Assembly (NCBI GenBank): GCA_045617525.1
Contig: JAZLIT010000025.1
Coordinates: forward strand, 1-21,269
Direction of reading: 5' to 3'
Source of the DNA: JAZLIT01 sp045617525
GTDB lineage: Bacteria; Bacillota; Bacilli; Bacillales_A; Planococcaceae
Length of the DNA: 21,269 nucleotides
Shown: piece after piece, positions 1 through 8,704 of the stretch
Numbering within the stretch: position 1 is the first letter of the stretch
How the letters are laid out: the number at the start of each line of letters is the position of its first letter
The notes under the pieces: generated by a model
Seen by the model: only the letters and a program-made list of their open reading frames with translations
What the model was told of the DNA's origin: nothing
Database searches by the model: none
Position numbers and translations under genes: made by a program

Positions 1-401
1 AGATCCAATGTGCATCAAATAGTGCATAGGAAAAGGAGATATTTTTTACAAAAATTGTATTCTCCTTTAGCGAAGCGTACCCGTCTTCTGTAAATAAAAA
101 GAAAAAATAGAAAATGATGATGGGTGTATGTGTTAAAAAAATTTTTTTTTGACACTCAAAAATGGCGTGAGCCATTGATATATCAACATTTATAGAGGGA
201 GGTACTGCCTCATACTTAGCGTTATTTGACTGGGGGCTAACATAGGTATTAACAAAATTGTTGAAAGCTGTCTGTTCTCAACGGAAATGACCTATGATAG
301 ACTGAAATTATCAGAATTTACTAAATGAGAGACATAGTAATTTTTATTAAAAGAGAAAGATTGTGTAAACTGCGCTTATTGAAAGGGGAGAATATTATAT
401 T
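1..401. other. Intergenic region without a gene
   Basis: No credible coding frame was found in this AT-rich stretch. It holds a stem-loop at 31-69 (arms AAAGGAGA at 32-39 and TCTCCTTT at 61-68, with an inner TACAA/TTGTA helix). It also holds an A7T10 run at 134-150, a perfect hairpin at 161-176 (AATGGC-GTGA-GCCATT), and a 12-bp perfect palindrome TTGATATATCAA at 175-186 that shares two bases with that hairpin. A TATGAT at 293-298 could be a -10 element for the downstream gene, but no good -35 is placed 16-18 nt upstream of it. The first bases may be the 3' end of a transcript that starts outside the window. Confidence 0.5.
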
Positions 402-923
402 ATGAGTAAGGCTTTAATAATTATTGATGTGCAAAAAGGGATGTTTCTAGAAGGTGAAGAGGTATATAAGGGAGATGGTCTAATTTCTACCCTAAAAACA
501 TTAATAAAGAAAGCTCGTGCTTCCAATACGCCCATTTTTTATGTTCAACATAACGCCCCAGCAGGAAAACCTTTAGAATATGGAAAGGAAGGCTGGGAAA
601 TACACACTGAAATTGACCCTCAACAGAGTGATACAATAATCCAAAAGACAACTCCAGACTCATTTATGAATACCACATTAGAAAAAGAATTGAATAAGAA
701 GGGTATAAAACATATTCATATTACAGGAATTCAAACAGAAGCGTGTGTTGACACCACTTGTCGCAGGGCTTTTAGTATAGGGTATAAAGTAACTCTAATT
801 TCAGATGCTCACAGTACTTGGAACTCAAGTGAAATTTCAGCCCAACAAATCATTAACCATCATAATGGAGTATTAAGGTGGTTTGCAGACGTTTACCCAT
901 CAAAAGAAGTAGTATTCAGTTAA
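402..923 (+). CDS. Isochorismatase-family cysteine hydrolase
   Basis: This is a 173-residue cytoplasmic hydrolase of the isochorismatase-like family, whose members cleave amides or vinyl ethers (nicotinamidases, ureidoacrylate or isochorismate hydrolases). The catalytic triad is visible: Asp9 in ALIIIDVQKGMF, Lys82, and the nucleophile Cys115 in GIQTEACVDTT. The following TCRRAFSIGYKVTLISDA segment is the usual family signature. Length fits the small single-domain branch. The start is set by the SD AAAGGGGAG about 10 nt before the ATG. The substrate cannot be read from the sequence: nothing nearby suggests NAD salvage or siderophore synthesis, and the metal-binding Asp/His set of true nicotinamidases is not evident. 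It stands alone, convergent with ponA, so it looks like a lineage-specific neighbour of the conserved locus. Confidence 0.9.
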   Translation: MSKALIIIDVQKGMFLEGEEVYKGDGLISTLKTLIKKARASNTPIFYVQHNAPAGKPLEYGKEGWEIHTEIDPQQSDTIIQKTTPDSFMNTTLEKELNKKGIKHIHITGIQTEACVDTTCRRAFSIGYKVTLISDAHSTWNSSEISAQQIINHHNGVLRWFADVYPSKEVVFS

Positions 924-971
924 ATGAGAGCTTTAATAAAGAAAGAACTCTAAAGCCCCTATAGCCAAAAA

Positions 972-1014
972 AATAAGCCTGAAAAACGGATTACCACCGC
1001 TTTTCAGGCTTATT
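972..1014 (-). terminator. Rho-independent terminator of recU-ponA, possibly bidirectional
   Basis: A perfect 14-bp stem is formed by AATAAGCCTGAAAA (972-985) and TTTTCAGGCTTATT (1001-1014) around a 15-nt loop. Read on the minus strand, the hairpin is followed directly by a run of T (complement of the A-run 966-973), the classic signature, and it lies 10 nt past the ponA stop codon. On the plus strand it follows the hydrolase gene by 48 nt, with a poorer T-tract, so it may serve both convergent genes. Confidence 0.85.
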
Positions 1015-1023
1015 ATTGTAGGG

Positions 1024-3654
1024 CTAATTATTGTCGTTTAAATCGGAATCGTCTTCGTCACCTTCATTGTCACCAGGAGGTTTTGAGCCACCAGGACCGT
1101 TTCCGCCGCCATTATTTGGCGGTGTTGATGGTGTTGTTGGTTGATTAGGGATTCCATTTGGATCTGTGCTTCCATTCGGATCTGTGCTTCCATTCGGGTC
1201 TGTGCTTCCATTTGGATCTGTGTTTTCATTTCCGGGCTCCTCAAAACCATCGTCGATTGGTGAAACAAGAATCGTTGTTGAAACAGGGTCTCCTACATAG
1301 CCGTCAATTAATGCCTTCACGGTAAATGTATACGTACGACCAGGCTCAATTGCTTGAACAAGGTAATTTGTTTTTGTGCTTGTGCCGATTACTGTTGGTG
1401 CACCACCATCAATTGCCATTGCAATCTCAAATGTAATAGTAGCTGATTTAGCATCATCATCATCTGAAGGTGATGGGTATTCATAAGTCCAAGTTAGTCC
1501 CATTGATTGTCTTTCTTGAACGTAACTTGCTAATAAATTTGTTGGTGTGCCTACATCTGGTTTTTGGTATTGAGGTGAAACCTCTTTAGGCTCTGTACCT
1601 CTAACAAATAGCTCAGTACGTTTTAAATTGTCTGGTGTAAATTCACTTGCTAATTGTAAAGGTGATGTTCCAACTTCAATTGTTGCTTCGACAACTGAGC
1701 TAGGTTTTGTGAATGTACCTTGCTTTTTATACTGCGCTAAATCGGTCATAATTGATTTAAATAGTGTTTGTGATAATCGTCGTTCTGGCCATGTAGTTAT
1801 TGGCGTTTTGTAATCATCATAACCTGACCAAATCGCGATTGAATAGCTAGGTGTATAACCAGCAAACCAAGCATCTGGAACGGATGAGCTAGGTAAGTCA
1901 TATTTTTTGAAATCCTCACTAGAATAGTTAGACGTCCCGGTTTTACCAGCGATATCAACACCACTCACATTTGCTGCTCCTGCAGAGGCGCCAGGTAAAT
2001 TACTTAAAGTATCTCTTAAAATATCTGTCACCATATAGGCTGTGTAATCCTCCATAGCTGGAGTTGCTGTCGGTGTATAATTTTTTGAAGTTACGCCGTC
2101 TCGATAAACAATTTTCGTGATAGCATGCCCATCTGTGTAAACACCGTTATTCCCAAATGCTGCGTAAGATGCAGCCATTTGCACAGGTGAAATGTGTACT
2201 TCAGAACCTAATGCAGAAGAAGGATAGATGTTCTTCATTTTAATGCCTACGTTACTTAGGAAAGCTTTGGATTTATCGTAGCCAACATCGATTAACGTTT
2301 TGACAGCTGGCACATTTCGAGATGTATAAAGTGCTTCTCGAATCGTCATTGTTCCGTTATATTTACCATCCCAGTTTGTGATTACCTGTGATGATTTTGG
2401 ATAAGTCACTTTTTCGTCGACAGTAGTGTGACCTGTTGACCATTTTAAGTTTTCGATTGCTGGCCCGTAAGATACTAATGGTTTAGCGGCTGAACCAGGG
2501 GAACGTCCATCGATATCAATTGATCGGTTCAATAGTAGATCTGTTCCGTAATGTCGCCCACCGCCTATTGCACGTATTGCGCCAGTTGTTGTATCCACGA
2601 CTGCAACACCCGATTGGATTGTTTCGGTAGGGAAGTTTGCATCGTCGTTCATTACTTTTTCTACAATTTCTTGTGCTGCTGGATCAAGCGTAGTGTACAC
2701 TTTAATCCCTTCAGAAAGTAAATCATAATCATCATTTTCACGCAATTCATCCATTACGACTGATAGAAAGGCTGGGTATTTCGTACCGTTATTTGTTATA
2801 CGATTTTCTGCATTTAAAACGGTATCTGCTACATTGATTTGTTTTGCTGCATCCGATTCAGCTTGTGTGATTTTTTCGTGTTGTACCATTAAAGATAAGA
2901 CGATATCACGACGTTTCTGAGCGTTTTCAGGATAATTATATGGATTATAATTATTTGGGCTTTGAGGCATACCAGCAAGCTGAGCCATCTCTCCTAATGT
3001 TAAATCTGTTAACTCTTTCCCGTAAAAATGATCGGAAGCAGTACCGAATCCATAAACTGCTCCAGACATTAATACACGGTTAAAGTACATTTCGAAAATT
3101 TCCTCTTTTGAATACTCGCGCTCTAATTTAATTGAAAGCCAAGCTTCTTGTGCTTTACGCTTTAATTTCTTTTCATTTTTTAAAAATGAGTTTTTAACAA
3201 CTTGCTGTGTGATTGTGCTTGCACCCTGTGCACCGAATCCGTGACGGAAGTTGGCAATAACAGCGCCACCTAGACGCCAAACATCAAGTCCAAAGTGTTC
3301 GAAAAAGCGAACGTCCTCTGTTGCGATAATGGCATCGATCATTTCTTGAGGGATATCATCGTAAGCCACGAATGATCGGTTTTCTGCACCGATTTTTGCA
3401 AACAAGTCCCCATTAACATCATAAAACTCAGATGATAGGGGATACTTTAATAATTCCTCATCTAATTCTGGTGCGGAACTTGCATAGTAAGTAAAGAGGC
3501 CTATGCCTGATATAAGGCCGGCAATACCAATGAATAATACAGATAAAAGTATGCGCTTCATCCATTTTTTGAAGGATGTTGTATTTTCTGTGCTATTTTT
3601 TTTTGCTTTACTCGCGCGTTTATTGTCTTTAGTGGTTGGTCTTCGTTGAGCCAT
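1024..3654 (-). CDS. ponA: Bifunctional penicillin-binding protein 1A/1B
   Basis: This class A PBP of 876 residues polymerises lipid II into glycan strands and crosslinks them outside the membrane. A basic cytoplasmic tail is followed by one transmembrane segment (about 34-57). The GT51 glycosyltransferase domain has Glu113 in ATEDVRFFEH and the GAQGASTITQQ motif. The transpeptidase has the SxxK nucleophile Ser388/Lys391 (PGSAAKP), Ser445-x-Asn447 and the KTGT motif at 571-574. A fibronectin type III domain (about 702-797) follows. The tail (about 800-876) is low-complexity, with four TDPNG units and a Gly/Pro/Asp-rich end. An SD (GAGGAA) precedes the ATG. It lies 21 nt downstream of recU in the same operon, an arrangement shared with B. 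subtilis. Its partner GpsB is encoded at 8705-8995. Confidence 0.97.
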   Translation of the reverse strand: MAQRRPTTKDNKRASKAKKNSTENTTSFKKWMKRILLSVLFIGIAGLISGIGLFTYYASSAPELDEELLKYPLSSEFYDVNGDLFAKIGAENRSFVAYDDIPQEMIDAIIATEDVRFFEHFGLDVWRLGGAVIANFRHGFGAQGASTITQQVVKNSFLKNEKKLKRKAQEAWLSIKLEREYSKEEIFEMYFNRVLMSGAVYGFGTASDHFYGKELTDLTLGEMAQLAGMPQSPNNYNPYNYPENAQKRRDIVLSLMVQHEKITQAESDAAKQINVADTVLNAENRITNNGTKYPAFLSVVMDELRENDDYDLLSEGIKVYTTLDPAAQEIVEKVMNDDANFPTETIQSGVAVVDTTTGAIRAIGGGRHYGTDLLLNRSIDIDGRSPGSAAKPLVSYGPAIENLKWSTGHTTVDEKVTYPKSSQVITNWDGKYNGTMTIREALYTSRNVPAVKTLIDVGYDKSKAFLSNVGIKMKNIYPSSALGSEVHISPVQMAASYAAFGNNGVYTDGHAITKIVYRDGVTSKNYTPTATPAMEDYTAYMVTDILRDTLSNLPGASAGAANVSGVDIAGKTGTSNYSSEDFKKYDLPSSSVPDAWFAGYTPSYSIAIWSGYDDYKTPITTWPERRLSQTLFKSIMTDLAQYKKQGTFTKPSSVVEATIEVGTSPLQLASEFTPDNLKRTELFVRGTEPKEVSPQYQKPDVGTPTNLLASYVQERQSMGLTWTYEYPSPSDDDDAKSATITFEIAMAIDGGAPTVIGTSTKTNYLVQAIEPGRTYTFTVKALIDGYVGDPVSTTILVSPIDDGFEEPGNENTDPNGSTDPNGSTDPNGSTDPNGIPNQPTTPSTPPNNGGGNGPGGSKPPGDNEGDEDDSDLNDNN
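1153..1224 (-). repeat. Four 18-bp tandem repeats inside ponA
   Basis: Four consecutive 18-bp units, consensus TCCATTYGGATCTGTGCT as read on the plus strand, start at 1153, 1171, 1189 and 1207. They differ at only a few positions. On the coding strand each encodes one six-residue TDPNGS-type unit of the surface-exposed C-terminal tail of PBP1. Because the unit is a multiple of three, gain or loss of copies keeps the frame. Confidence 0.9.
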
Positions 3655-3675
3655 AATAATTCCTCGCTTTCAAAT

Positions 3676-4299
3676 CTAATTGTTCGGCAGTAGCTGATTA
3701 ATGACAGCTAAATAATCGAGCCTTGGTGTGTAACTAAGTTGAATTTCAATGGCTTCTTGTTCGAAATTCTTTAAAGGAATTGATTTTTTTCCACCTTCAT
3801 CCATTTCATTCCATGCACGATCAATCATCGGAAATGGTGCAACATAATAGCGATCTAGTTTTGCGAATCGAATGATGAAAAATGCAATACCGCGCTGCTT
3901 TTCTACCGCACGTAAATGAATGATTTGATGCACATGAATATTTTTTAACGGAAAAGAAGTTTTACTTTCCGTTTCCTTCGCCTCAAAATCAATATAGTAA
4001 CCATTCCAGACGCCATTGTAGTCAGTTGTCGAAGGTGTGCGAAAATACCCTTCTCGAATAACGGCTGCACTTCGAGAGGGATATTCTACTTTGACGATTT
4101 GAATTGGAACAGGTTTCTTATGAATGTTCGCAATTCCTGCTGCCAAATAATAACTGTTTGTATCATTTAAGTCGTCTTCAAGGCTTTTCCCACGATTACT
4201 GAAAGATGTTTTTGGTGCTTTCTTTTGTGTTATCCCTGTTTCTTTCACTTCAATCTTCTTTGGGCTATAAACTTTTCCGTTTGGGTAGCGAATCGCCAT
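3676..4299 (-). CDS. recU: Holliday junction resolvase RecU
   Basis: RecU (207 residues) cuts four-way DNA junctions in recombinational repair and chromosome segregation. The family signatures are NRGKSLEDDLNDTNSYY (about 35-51), TTDYNGVWNGYYIDFEAKET (91-110) and FPLKNIHVHQIIH (116-128). The PD-(D/E)xK active site is Asp93, Glu106 and Lys108. Length matches the family (about 200). The basic, flexible N-terminal 30 residues are typical of RecU. The start has an SD AGAGGTGA 6-8 nt upstream of the ATG. It is the promoter-proximal gene of the recU-ponA operon and is divergent from the plus-strand genes that begin near 4478. Confidence 0.96.
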   Translation of the reverse strand: MAIRYPNGKVYSPKKIEVKETGITQKKAPKTSFSNRGKSLEDDLNDTNSYYLAAGIANIHKKPVPIQIVKVEYPSRSAAVIREGYFRTPSTTDYNGVWNGYYIDFEAKETESKTSFPLKNIHVHQIIHLRAVEKQRGIAFFIIRFAKLDRYYVAPFPMIDRAWNEMDEGGKKSIPLKNFEQEAIEIQLSYTPRLDYLAVINQLLPNN

Positions 4300-4365
4300 A
4301 ATATCTCACCTCTTCTCTAGAATGAACGTTTAAGATAATCAATGATTGTATTAATATTTTACCAT

Positions 4366-4393
4366 AAAACAGTAGCGAACTTTTAACTGTTTT
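4366..4393. promoter_or_regulatory. Inverted repeat in the divergent recU promoter region
   Basis: AAAACAGT (4366-4373) and ACTGTTTT (4386-4393) form an 8-bp inverted repeat around a 12-nt spacer. It sits 67-94 bp before the recU start, between the two divergent transcription units. The position suggests an operator, but no known binding consensus was matched. The Bacillus LexA pattern CGAAC-N4-GTTCG does not fit. Confidence 0.25.
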
Positions 4394-4477
4394 GCCGGCT
4401 TTTGTCTAGTTTTAGCGTATAGGAAGGGATTTCCAGTTCTCCCCCGAACTGACTGGCTAAAGGAGGTGACTGATGAA

Positions 4478-4633
4478 TTGAATCGCCTAGTCCGTATTGC
4501 GAACACGATTGACTTTGCTATTATGTTATTACAATCTCAAACAGCTCAGCAAATACAAGTTGAAAAAGTAAATGTACTAAAAGATATTATACAACTTCAG
4601 CAAAAAATAAGCGTAGCAGAAAAGAAATTGTAA
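4478..4633 (+). CDS. Possible small hypothetical protein, 51 residues
   Basis: An open frame from TTG 4478 to TAA 4631 encodes a 51-residue peptide beginning LNRLVRIANTIDFAIMLLQS and rich in Gln, Lys, Ile and Val. Its second half looks amphipathic and helix-prone, possibly coiled coil. A full-strength SD AAAGGAGGTGA (4459-4469) lies 11 nt upstream of the TTG. The same SD is ideally spaced for ATG 4473, but that frame stops after two codons at a TGA that overlaps the TTG, so start selection or coupling may be unusual. A GTG at 4466 in frame lies inside the SD and is unlikely. I do not recognise the family. The slot between recU and yppE holds small genes in B. subtilis as well. Confidence 0.45.
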   Translation: MNRLVRIANTIDFAIMLLQSQTAQQIQVEKVNVLKDIIQLQQKISVAEKKL

Positions 4634-4722
4634 GTAAAGAATATATGTTCCTATGAAAGTAGAGTATAACCCGACAATTTGGTAAACTATACGTACTAGA
4701 TAAAAATAAGCGAGGTAACCCC

Positions 4723-5091
4723 ATGGAACTAAAACAATTAACAGAACAATTAATAGTAAGCTGTGATGATGCAGTAAATCGTTTTTATAAAATGCGCGAA
4801 GAGGACCGTGACCCGGACTTCTTTGGAGAAGTGAAGCCATATGCTGATCATGTACATGCGCAATTAAAAGTTTGGCAGCAACAGTCTAAGCAATTTATCG
4901 ATCAATATCAACCAAAACATTTCCATTATATGCAAGTTGATAATGCGGTTGAAGCCATGGAGCAATTTACCGTGCAATCTTTTTATAAAAAAACGAGTAA
5001 GAAGCGTTTTATTCAGTCTGTTCAATCCGTACACTATACGCTTTCTAAGTTTTTGCGTTATGTGAACGAGGAGGGTTCGCATGCTGAGTAA
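4723..5091 (+). CDS. yppE: YppE family protein (DUF1798)
   Basis: This 122-residue soluble protein has no signal peptide or membrane segment and is predicted all-helical. It resembles the YppE/DUF1798 family in length, in composition (many aromatic, His and Gln residues, as in KPYADHVHAQLKVWQQQ) and in position between recU and mrfA. The molecular role of the family is not established. The ATG has a GAGG SD (4712-4715) 7 nt upstream. The last 11 nt overlap the start of mrfA, so the two are probably translationally coupled and may serve one process. Confidence 0.8.
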   Translation: MELKQLTEQLIVSCDDAVNRFYKMREEDRDPDFFGEVKPYADHVHAQLKVWQQQSKQFIDQYQPKHFHYMQVDNAVEAMEQFTVQSFYKKTSKKRFIQSVQSVHYTLSKFLRYVNEEGSHAE

Positions 5092-7357
5092 GAAGCGAAC
5101 AATTCGTGAATTATTGAATGAATGGCAACATGACGAAGAACTAAAAGCTCGAATTGTGCATTGGCATACGTTAGAGGGCAAGGATGCAAGCTATAAGCCA
5201 TTTCCGGAGAACTTACATCCTTCAATTAAGAAGGCGTTACAGCAGCGCGGTATTGAGCAACTGTATTCGCATCAATACGAAGCGTTTATGCAGGCAATGA
5301 GTGGTCAGTCGTTTACAGCGATAACGCCAACTGCCTCGGGCAAATCCTATTGTTATCATTTGCCTGTGCTTCAGACGATTTTACAAGACAAAAGCGCGCG
5401 TGCCATTTATTTATTCCCGACAAAAGCATTAGCACAAGATCAGAAAACCGATTTAAATGAATTAATCGATTTAATGGACGAAGAAATTCTGAGCTATACC
5501 TATGATGGGGATACGGCGCCGGGCGTTAGGCAAAAAGTACGTAAAGCTGGGCATATTATAATGACAAATCCTGATATGCTTCATTCGGGTATTTTGCCGC
5601 ATCACACAAAATGGGTATCGCTATTTGAGAACTTGAAATATATCATTATTGACGAGCTACATACGTATAAGGGCGTTTTTGGCTCGCATGTGGCGCATGT
5701 GTTGCGTCGCTTAAAGCGCATTTGTGCATTTTATGGTAGTGATCCTATTTTTATTTGTACATCAGCTACAATTAAAAATCCAAAGCAACTTGCAGAGGGG
5801 CTGACGAATACGGAGCACTATTTAATTGCGAATTCGGGGGCACCAGTTGGTAAAAAAACGTTCATCTTTTATAATCCACCGATTGTAGAGCCTGCTTTTG
5901 GCATTCGTCGAAGTGCTGTCCTTGAGGTCCGTGATGTATCGCGGCGACTTTATGAAGCGGGAATCCAAACGATTATTTTTGCCAAGTCTCGGGTACGTGT
6001 AGAAATGCTCGTTACTTATTTACAATCGCTCACGAAAAATAAAATAAATGATGATTCAATTCAGGGCTACCGTGGTGGTTATTTGCCGAGCGAACGTCGT
6101 GAAATTGAAAAAAAACTACGAGATGGCACCATTCAAATGGTGGTGAGCACGAACGCCCTTGAATTAGGTGTGGATATTGGTCAGCTACAAGCATGTATTA
6201 TGACTGGTTACCCAGGTAATATTGCGAGTGCTTGGCAACAGGCAGGGCGTGCTGGTCGCCGTCAGGATGAGGCGTTGATTATTTATGTTGCCCAGTCAAC
6301 GGCGCTTGATCAGTATGTTGTGCAGCATCCTACCTATTTATTAGGGAGTCAGCCAGAAGAGGCCCGAATTAATCCGGAAAATATTCTTATACTAATGGAA
6401 CATTTAAAATGCGCGGCTTTTGAGCTCCCATTTTCGATGACTGAATACTACGGTGAATTTCAAGTGCAGGAACTTCTAGCCTATTTAGAGGACGAGGGCG
6501 TTTTAGTGAAAACGAGCACGAAATGGCATTGGATGAGTGATCGCTTCCCTGCACACGAGGTAAGTCTTCGTTCTGCTGCTCAAGAAAACGTTGTCATAAT
6601 CGATTTATCAACTACAGGTTCGAACCGTGTAATTGGTGAGATGGATACGTATAGTGCGATGACGCTACTGCATGAAGAGGCGATTTATATGCATCAGGGC
6701 ACTCAATTTCAAGTAGAAAAGCTAGATTGGGAAGAGAAGAAGGCGTATGTGCGTGAAGTAGATGTGAATTACTTTACGGATGCGAATTTGGCTGTAGAGT
6801 TGAAAGTATTAAGTGAGGATAAGGTGGCATCCTATAATACAGCTACTGTTAGCTTTGGAGATGTTAGTATTTTGGCAATCCCTACGATTTTCAAAAAAAT
6901 CCGATTTAACACGCACGATAATATCGGATCTGGCCCAATTTCGATTCCGCCGATGGAAATGCACACAAATGCAATGTGGTTATCATTTGAGCAGCCTGAA
7001 AATTGGAGTGAAGATGATTTAACTGATGCCTTGACAGGTGCAGCATATGCATTAGGTAGTTTTATTCCATTACTCATCCATTGTGATCGCAGTGATGTTT
7101 CGGTCGTACCGCAAGTGAAGGCAACGCATAATGAGAAACCTTCACTGTTTATATATGATAGTTACCCTGGTGGAATTGGCTTAAGTGAGCGAATTTACGA
7201 CCTTATTTTATCGTTATTAGAACGCACGATTTTGCATGTTGAAGGCTGTCCATGTCATGCGGGCTGTCCGTCATGTATTGGCGCACAAGATGCCTTTACG
7301 GATAGTAAACGTAAGGTACTACACATACTTACAATGTTAAAAGCAGAAATGATGTGA
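5081..7357 (+). CDS. mrfA: DEAD/DEAH-box helicase MrfA (YprA)
   Basis: This 758-residue superfamily 2 helicase acts with MrfB in repair of mitomycin C lesions, as shown for the B. subtilis proteins. The motifs are Gln65 in SHQYEAF (Q motif), Walker A TPTASGKS (82-89, Lys88), the DExH box DELH (191-194), SAT (228-230) and motif VI QQAGRAGRR (386-394). The C-terminal DUF1998 metal-binding region has four cysteines, Cys723, 725, 729 and 732, in GCPCHAGCPSC. Length fits the family (about 750). The ATG lies inside the end of yppE, preceded by a GAGGAGGG SD. mrfB starts 4 nt after its stop, so yppE-mrfA-mrfB form an operon. Confidence 0.95.
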   Translation: MLSKKRTIRELLNEWQHDEELKARIVHWHTLEGKDASYKPFPENLHPSIKKALQQRGIEQLYSHQYEAFMQAMSGQSFTAITPTASGKSYCYHLPVLQTILQDKSARAIYLFPTKALAQDQKTDLNELIDLMDEEILSYTYDGDTAPGVRQKVRKAGHIIMTNPDMLHSGILPHHTKWVSLFENLKYIIIDELHTYKGVFGSHVAHVLRRLKRICAFYGSDPIFICTSATIKNPKQLAEGLTNTEHYLIANSGAPVGKKTFIFYNPPIVEPAFGIRRSAVLEVRDVSRRLYEAGIQTIIFAKSRVRVEMLVTYLQSLTKNKINDDSIQGYRGGYLPSERREIEKKLRDGTIQMVVSTNALELGVDIGQLQACIMTGYPGNIASAWQQAGRAGRRQDEALIIYVAQSTALDQYVVQHPTYLLGSQPEEARINPENILILMEHLKCAAFELPFSMTEYYGEFQVQELLAYLEDEGVLVKTSTKWHWMSDRFPAHEVSLRSAAQENVVIIDLSTTGSNRVIGEMDTYSAMTLLHEEAIYMHQGTQFQVEKLDWEEKKAYVREVDVNYFTDANLAVELKVLSEDKVASYNTATVSFGDVSILAIPTIFKKIRFNTHDNIGSGPISIPPMEMHTNAMWLSFEQPENWSEDDLTDALTGAAYALGSFIPLLIHCDRSDVSVVPQVKATHNEKPSLFIYDSYPGGIGLSERIYDLILSLLERTILHVEGCPCHAGCPSCIGAQDAFTDSKRKVLHILTMLKAEMM

Positions 7358-7361
7358 TGAA

Positions 7362-8621
7362 ATGTCTTACGAAAATAAAATTCTACAAATGAAAAAGCTT
7401 TTAGGCAAAAAACAAGATGTTAAGATTGAAGCACCGGTCTTTGAAAAACCGGCAGCACCTGCTTATTTGGATAACTGGCGCAAGGAAGGATTGTCGCTCA
7501 TCGAAAACGATTTTGGTGTGTTATTTGAGCGTAAAGTGACATACCCTTATGAGTATAAGCATGGCGACTACACACTTGGAATGCTTTTTGCTGCTGTGAA
7601 CGCGTGGGAAGAGGCAGGCGTTGAGCATCCATATGCTGCCACCTCAGATGAAAAATTAGTCTTTTTTGATACGGAAACAACAGGGCTAAAGGGTACTGGT
7701 ACGCAAATATTTTTACTCGGAGTCCTTGAGGATACAGGTGAAGAATTTGAGATGACGCAATATGTATTGGCGGATCCGTCGAATGAAGCGGCGTTTTTAT
7801 TTGAATCAAAGTTTTGGCAACGTCACATGACGGTCGTTTCGTATAATGGGAAAAGCTTTGATTGGCCGCAGCTCGAAATGCGCTGGACGCTGAATCAACG
7901 CGATTTGCCGAAATTAAAACCGCAGCGTCAGATTGATTTGTTGCACAGCTCGAAACGCTTATGGCGCGATGATATGGATGGTATGAAGCTGACGAAGGTC
8001 GAAACAGAAAAACTTGGCTTCCATCGTGTTGATGATATTCCAGGACATTTAGCGCCAATCATTTATTTTGATGCAGTTAAAAGTGGTAATGCAACGTCTT
8101 TGATGAAAATACTGACACATAATGAATGGGATCTCCTTTCTCTTATTACGTTGTATATTCATTCCACGAAGCTCTTACTCGAAAGTATGGATGAATCTGC
8201 AACGACACTCACGAACATTGGAAAATGGTATGGCGATTTGAAGCATCGTGCGAAGAGTAAGGAAAGGTTAGCGGATGTAACGGAGCAATTTAAGGATGAA
8301 GAAGTTGCGACTGCACATTATTATTTAGCCTTAACCTACAAGCGAGACGGGGAAACCGAGCTTGCGCTACATTCGTTCGAAATTGCTTCGCAAAATACAG
8401 CGATGCGTCTGAGAGAAAATGCCTTTTTACATATGGCAATCATATATGAGCATAAGTTAAAGGATCTTCAAAAAGCTTTAACAATGACGAGTGCAGGTCA
8501 AGCAATTGCGGAAGCTGATTGGCATTCAAAGTCTTCTGCTAAAGACAAGCGAATTAGAGATTGGGAAATACGTAAAAAGCGATTGGAAAATAAATTCTAT
8601 TTCCCGGGTAAGCGCAAATAA
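7362..8621 (+). CDS. mrfB: DEDD-type exonuclease MrfB (YprB) with TPR tail
   Basis: This 419-residue RNase H-like protein is the nuclease partner of MrfA in DNA-crosslink repair. The DEDD active site is visible: Asp103 and Glu105 in VFFDTETTGL, Asp167 in YNGKSFDWPQLE, and Asp257 in HNEWDLLSL (with His253). The C-terminal 120 residues, with pairs such as ATAHYYLALTYKRDGETE, look like tetratricopeptide repeats, as in the family. Its SD is poor, and the 4-nt gap to the mrfA stop suggests translational coupling. No terminator was seen between it and gpsB, but gpsB appears to have its own promoter. Confidence 0.93.
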   Translation: MSYENKILQMKKLLGKKQDVKIEAPVFEKPAAPAYLDNWRKEGLSLIENDFGVLFERKVTYPYEYKHGDYTLGMLFAAVNAWEEAGVEHPYAATSDEKLVFFDTETTGLKGTGTQIFLLGVLEDTGEEFEMTQYVLADPSNEAAFLFESKFWQRHMTVVSYNGKSFDWPQLEMRWTLNQRDLPKLKPQRQIDLLHSSKRLWRDDMDGMKLTKVETEKLGFHRVDDIPGHLAPIIYFDAVKSGNATSLMKILTHNEWDLLSLITLYIHSTKLLLESMDESATTLTNIGKWYGDLKHRAKSKERLADVTEQFKDEEVATAHYYLALTYKRDGETELALHSFEIASQNTAMRLRENAFLHMAIIYEHKLKDLQKALTMTSAGQAIAEADWHSKSSAKDKRIRDWEIRKKRLENKFYFPGKRK

Positions 8622-8656
8622 CGACAATTTTCTGGACGGAAATACTAGTTTAAGTG

Positions 8657-8665
8657 TGATATACT
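8657..8665 (+). promoter_or_regulatory. Extended -10 promoter for gpsB
   Basis: TGATATACT is an extended -10 element (TG-N-TATACT, with the hexamer at 8660-8665), placed 40 nt before the gpsB start. The -35 region at the right distance (8637-8642, CGGAAA) is weak, which is common for extended -10 promoters. Confidence 0.5.
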
Positions 8666-8704
8666 GAATTATATAGTAGAGCGTAAAATGGAAGGGCGAT
8701 GAGT

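Noticed and set aside
1153..1224. CRISPR-like array
   Set aside because: The 18-bp units are directly adjacent with no spacers and encode a repeated peptide in frame within ponA.
4366..4393. LexA (SOS) box before recU
   Set aside because: CGAAC is present, but the matching GTTCG half-site at 4-nt spacing is missing; only an unrelated 8-bp inverted repeat is seen.
4466..4633. GTG 4466 as start of the small gene
   Set aside because: The codon is part of the Shine-Dalgarno sequence itself, so it cannot be properly spaced from it.
7498..8058. Minus-strand open frame of 186 codons inside mrfB
   Set aside because: It is antisense to a well-supported DEDD nuclease gene and has a composition typical of complementary-strand translation.
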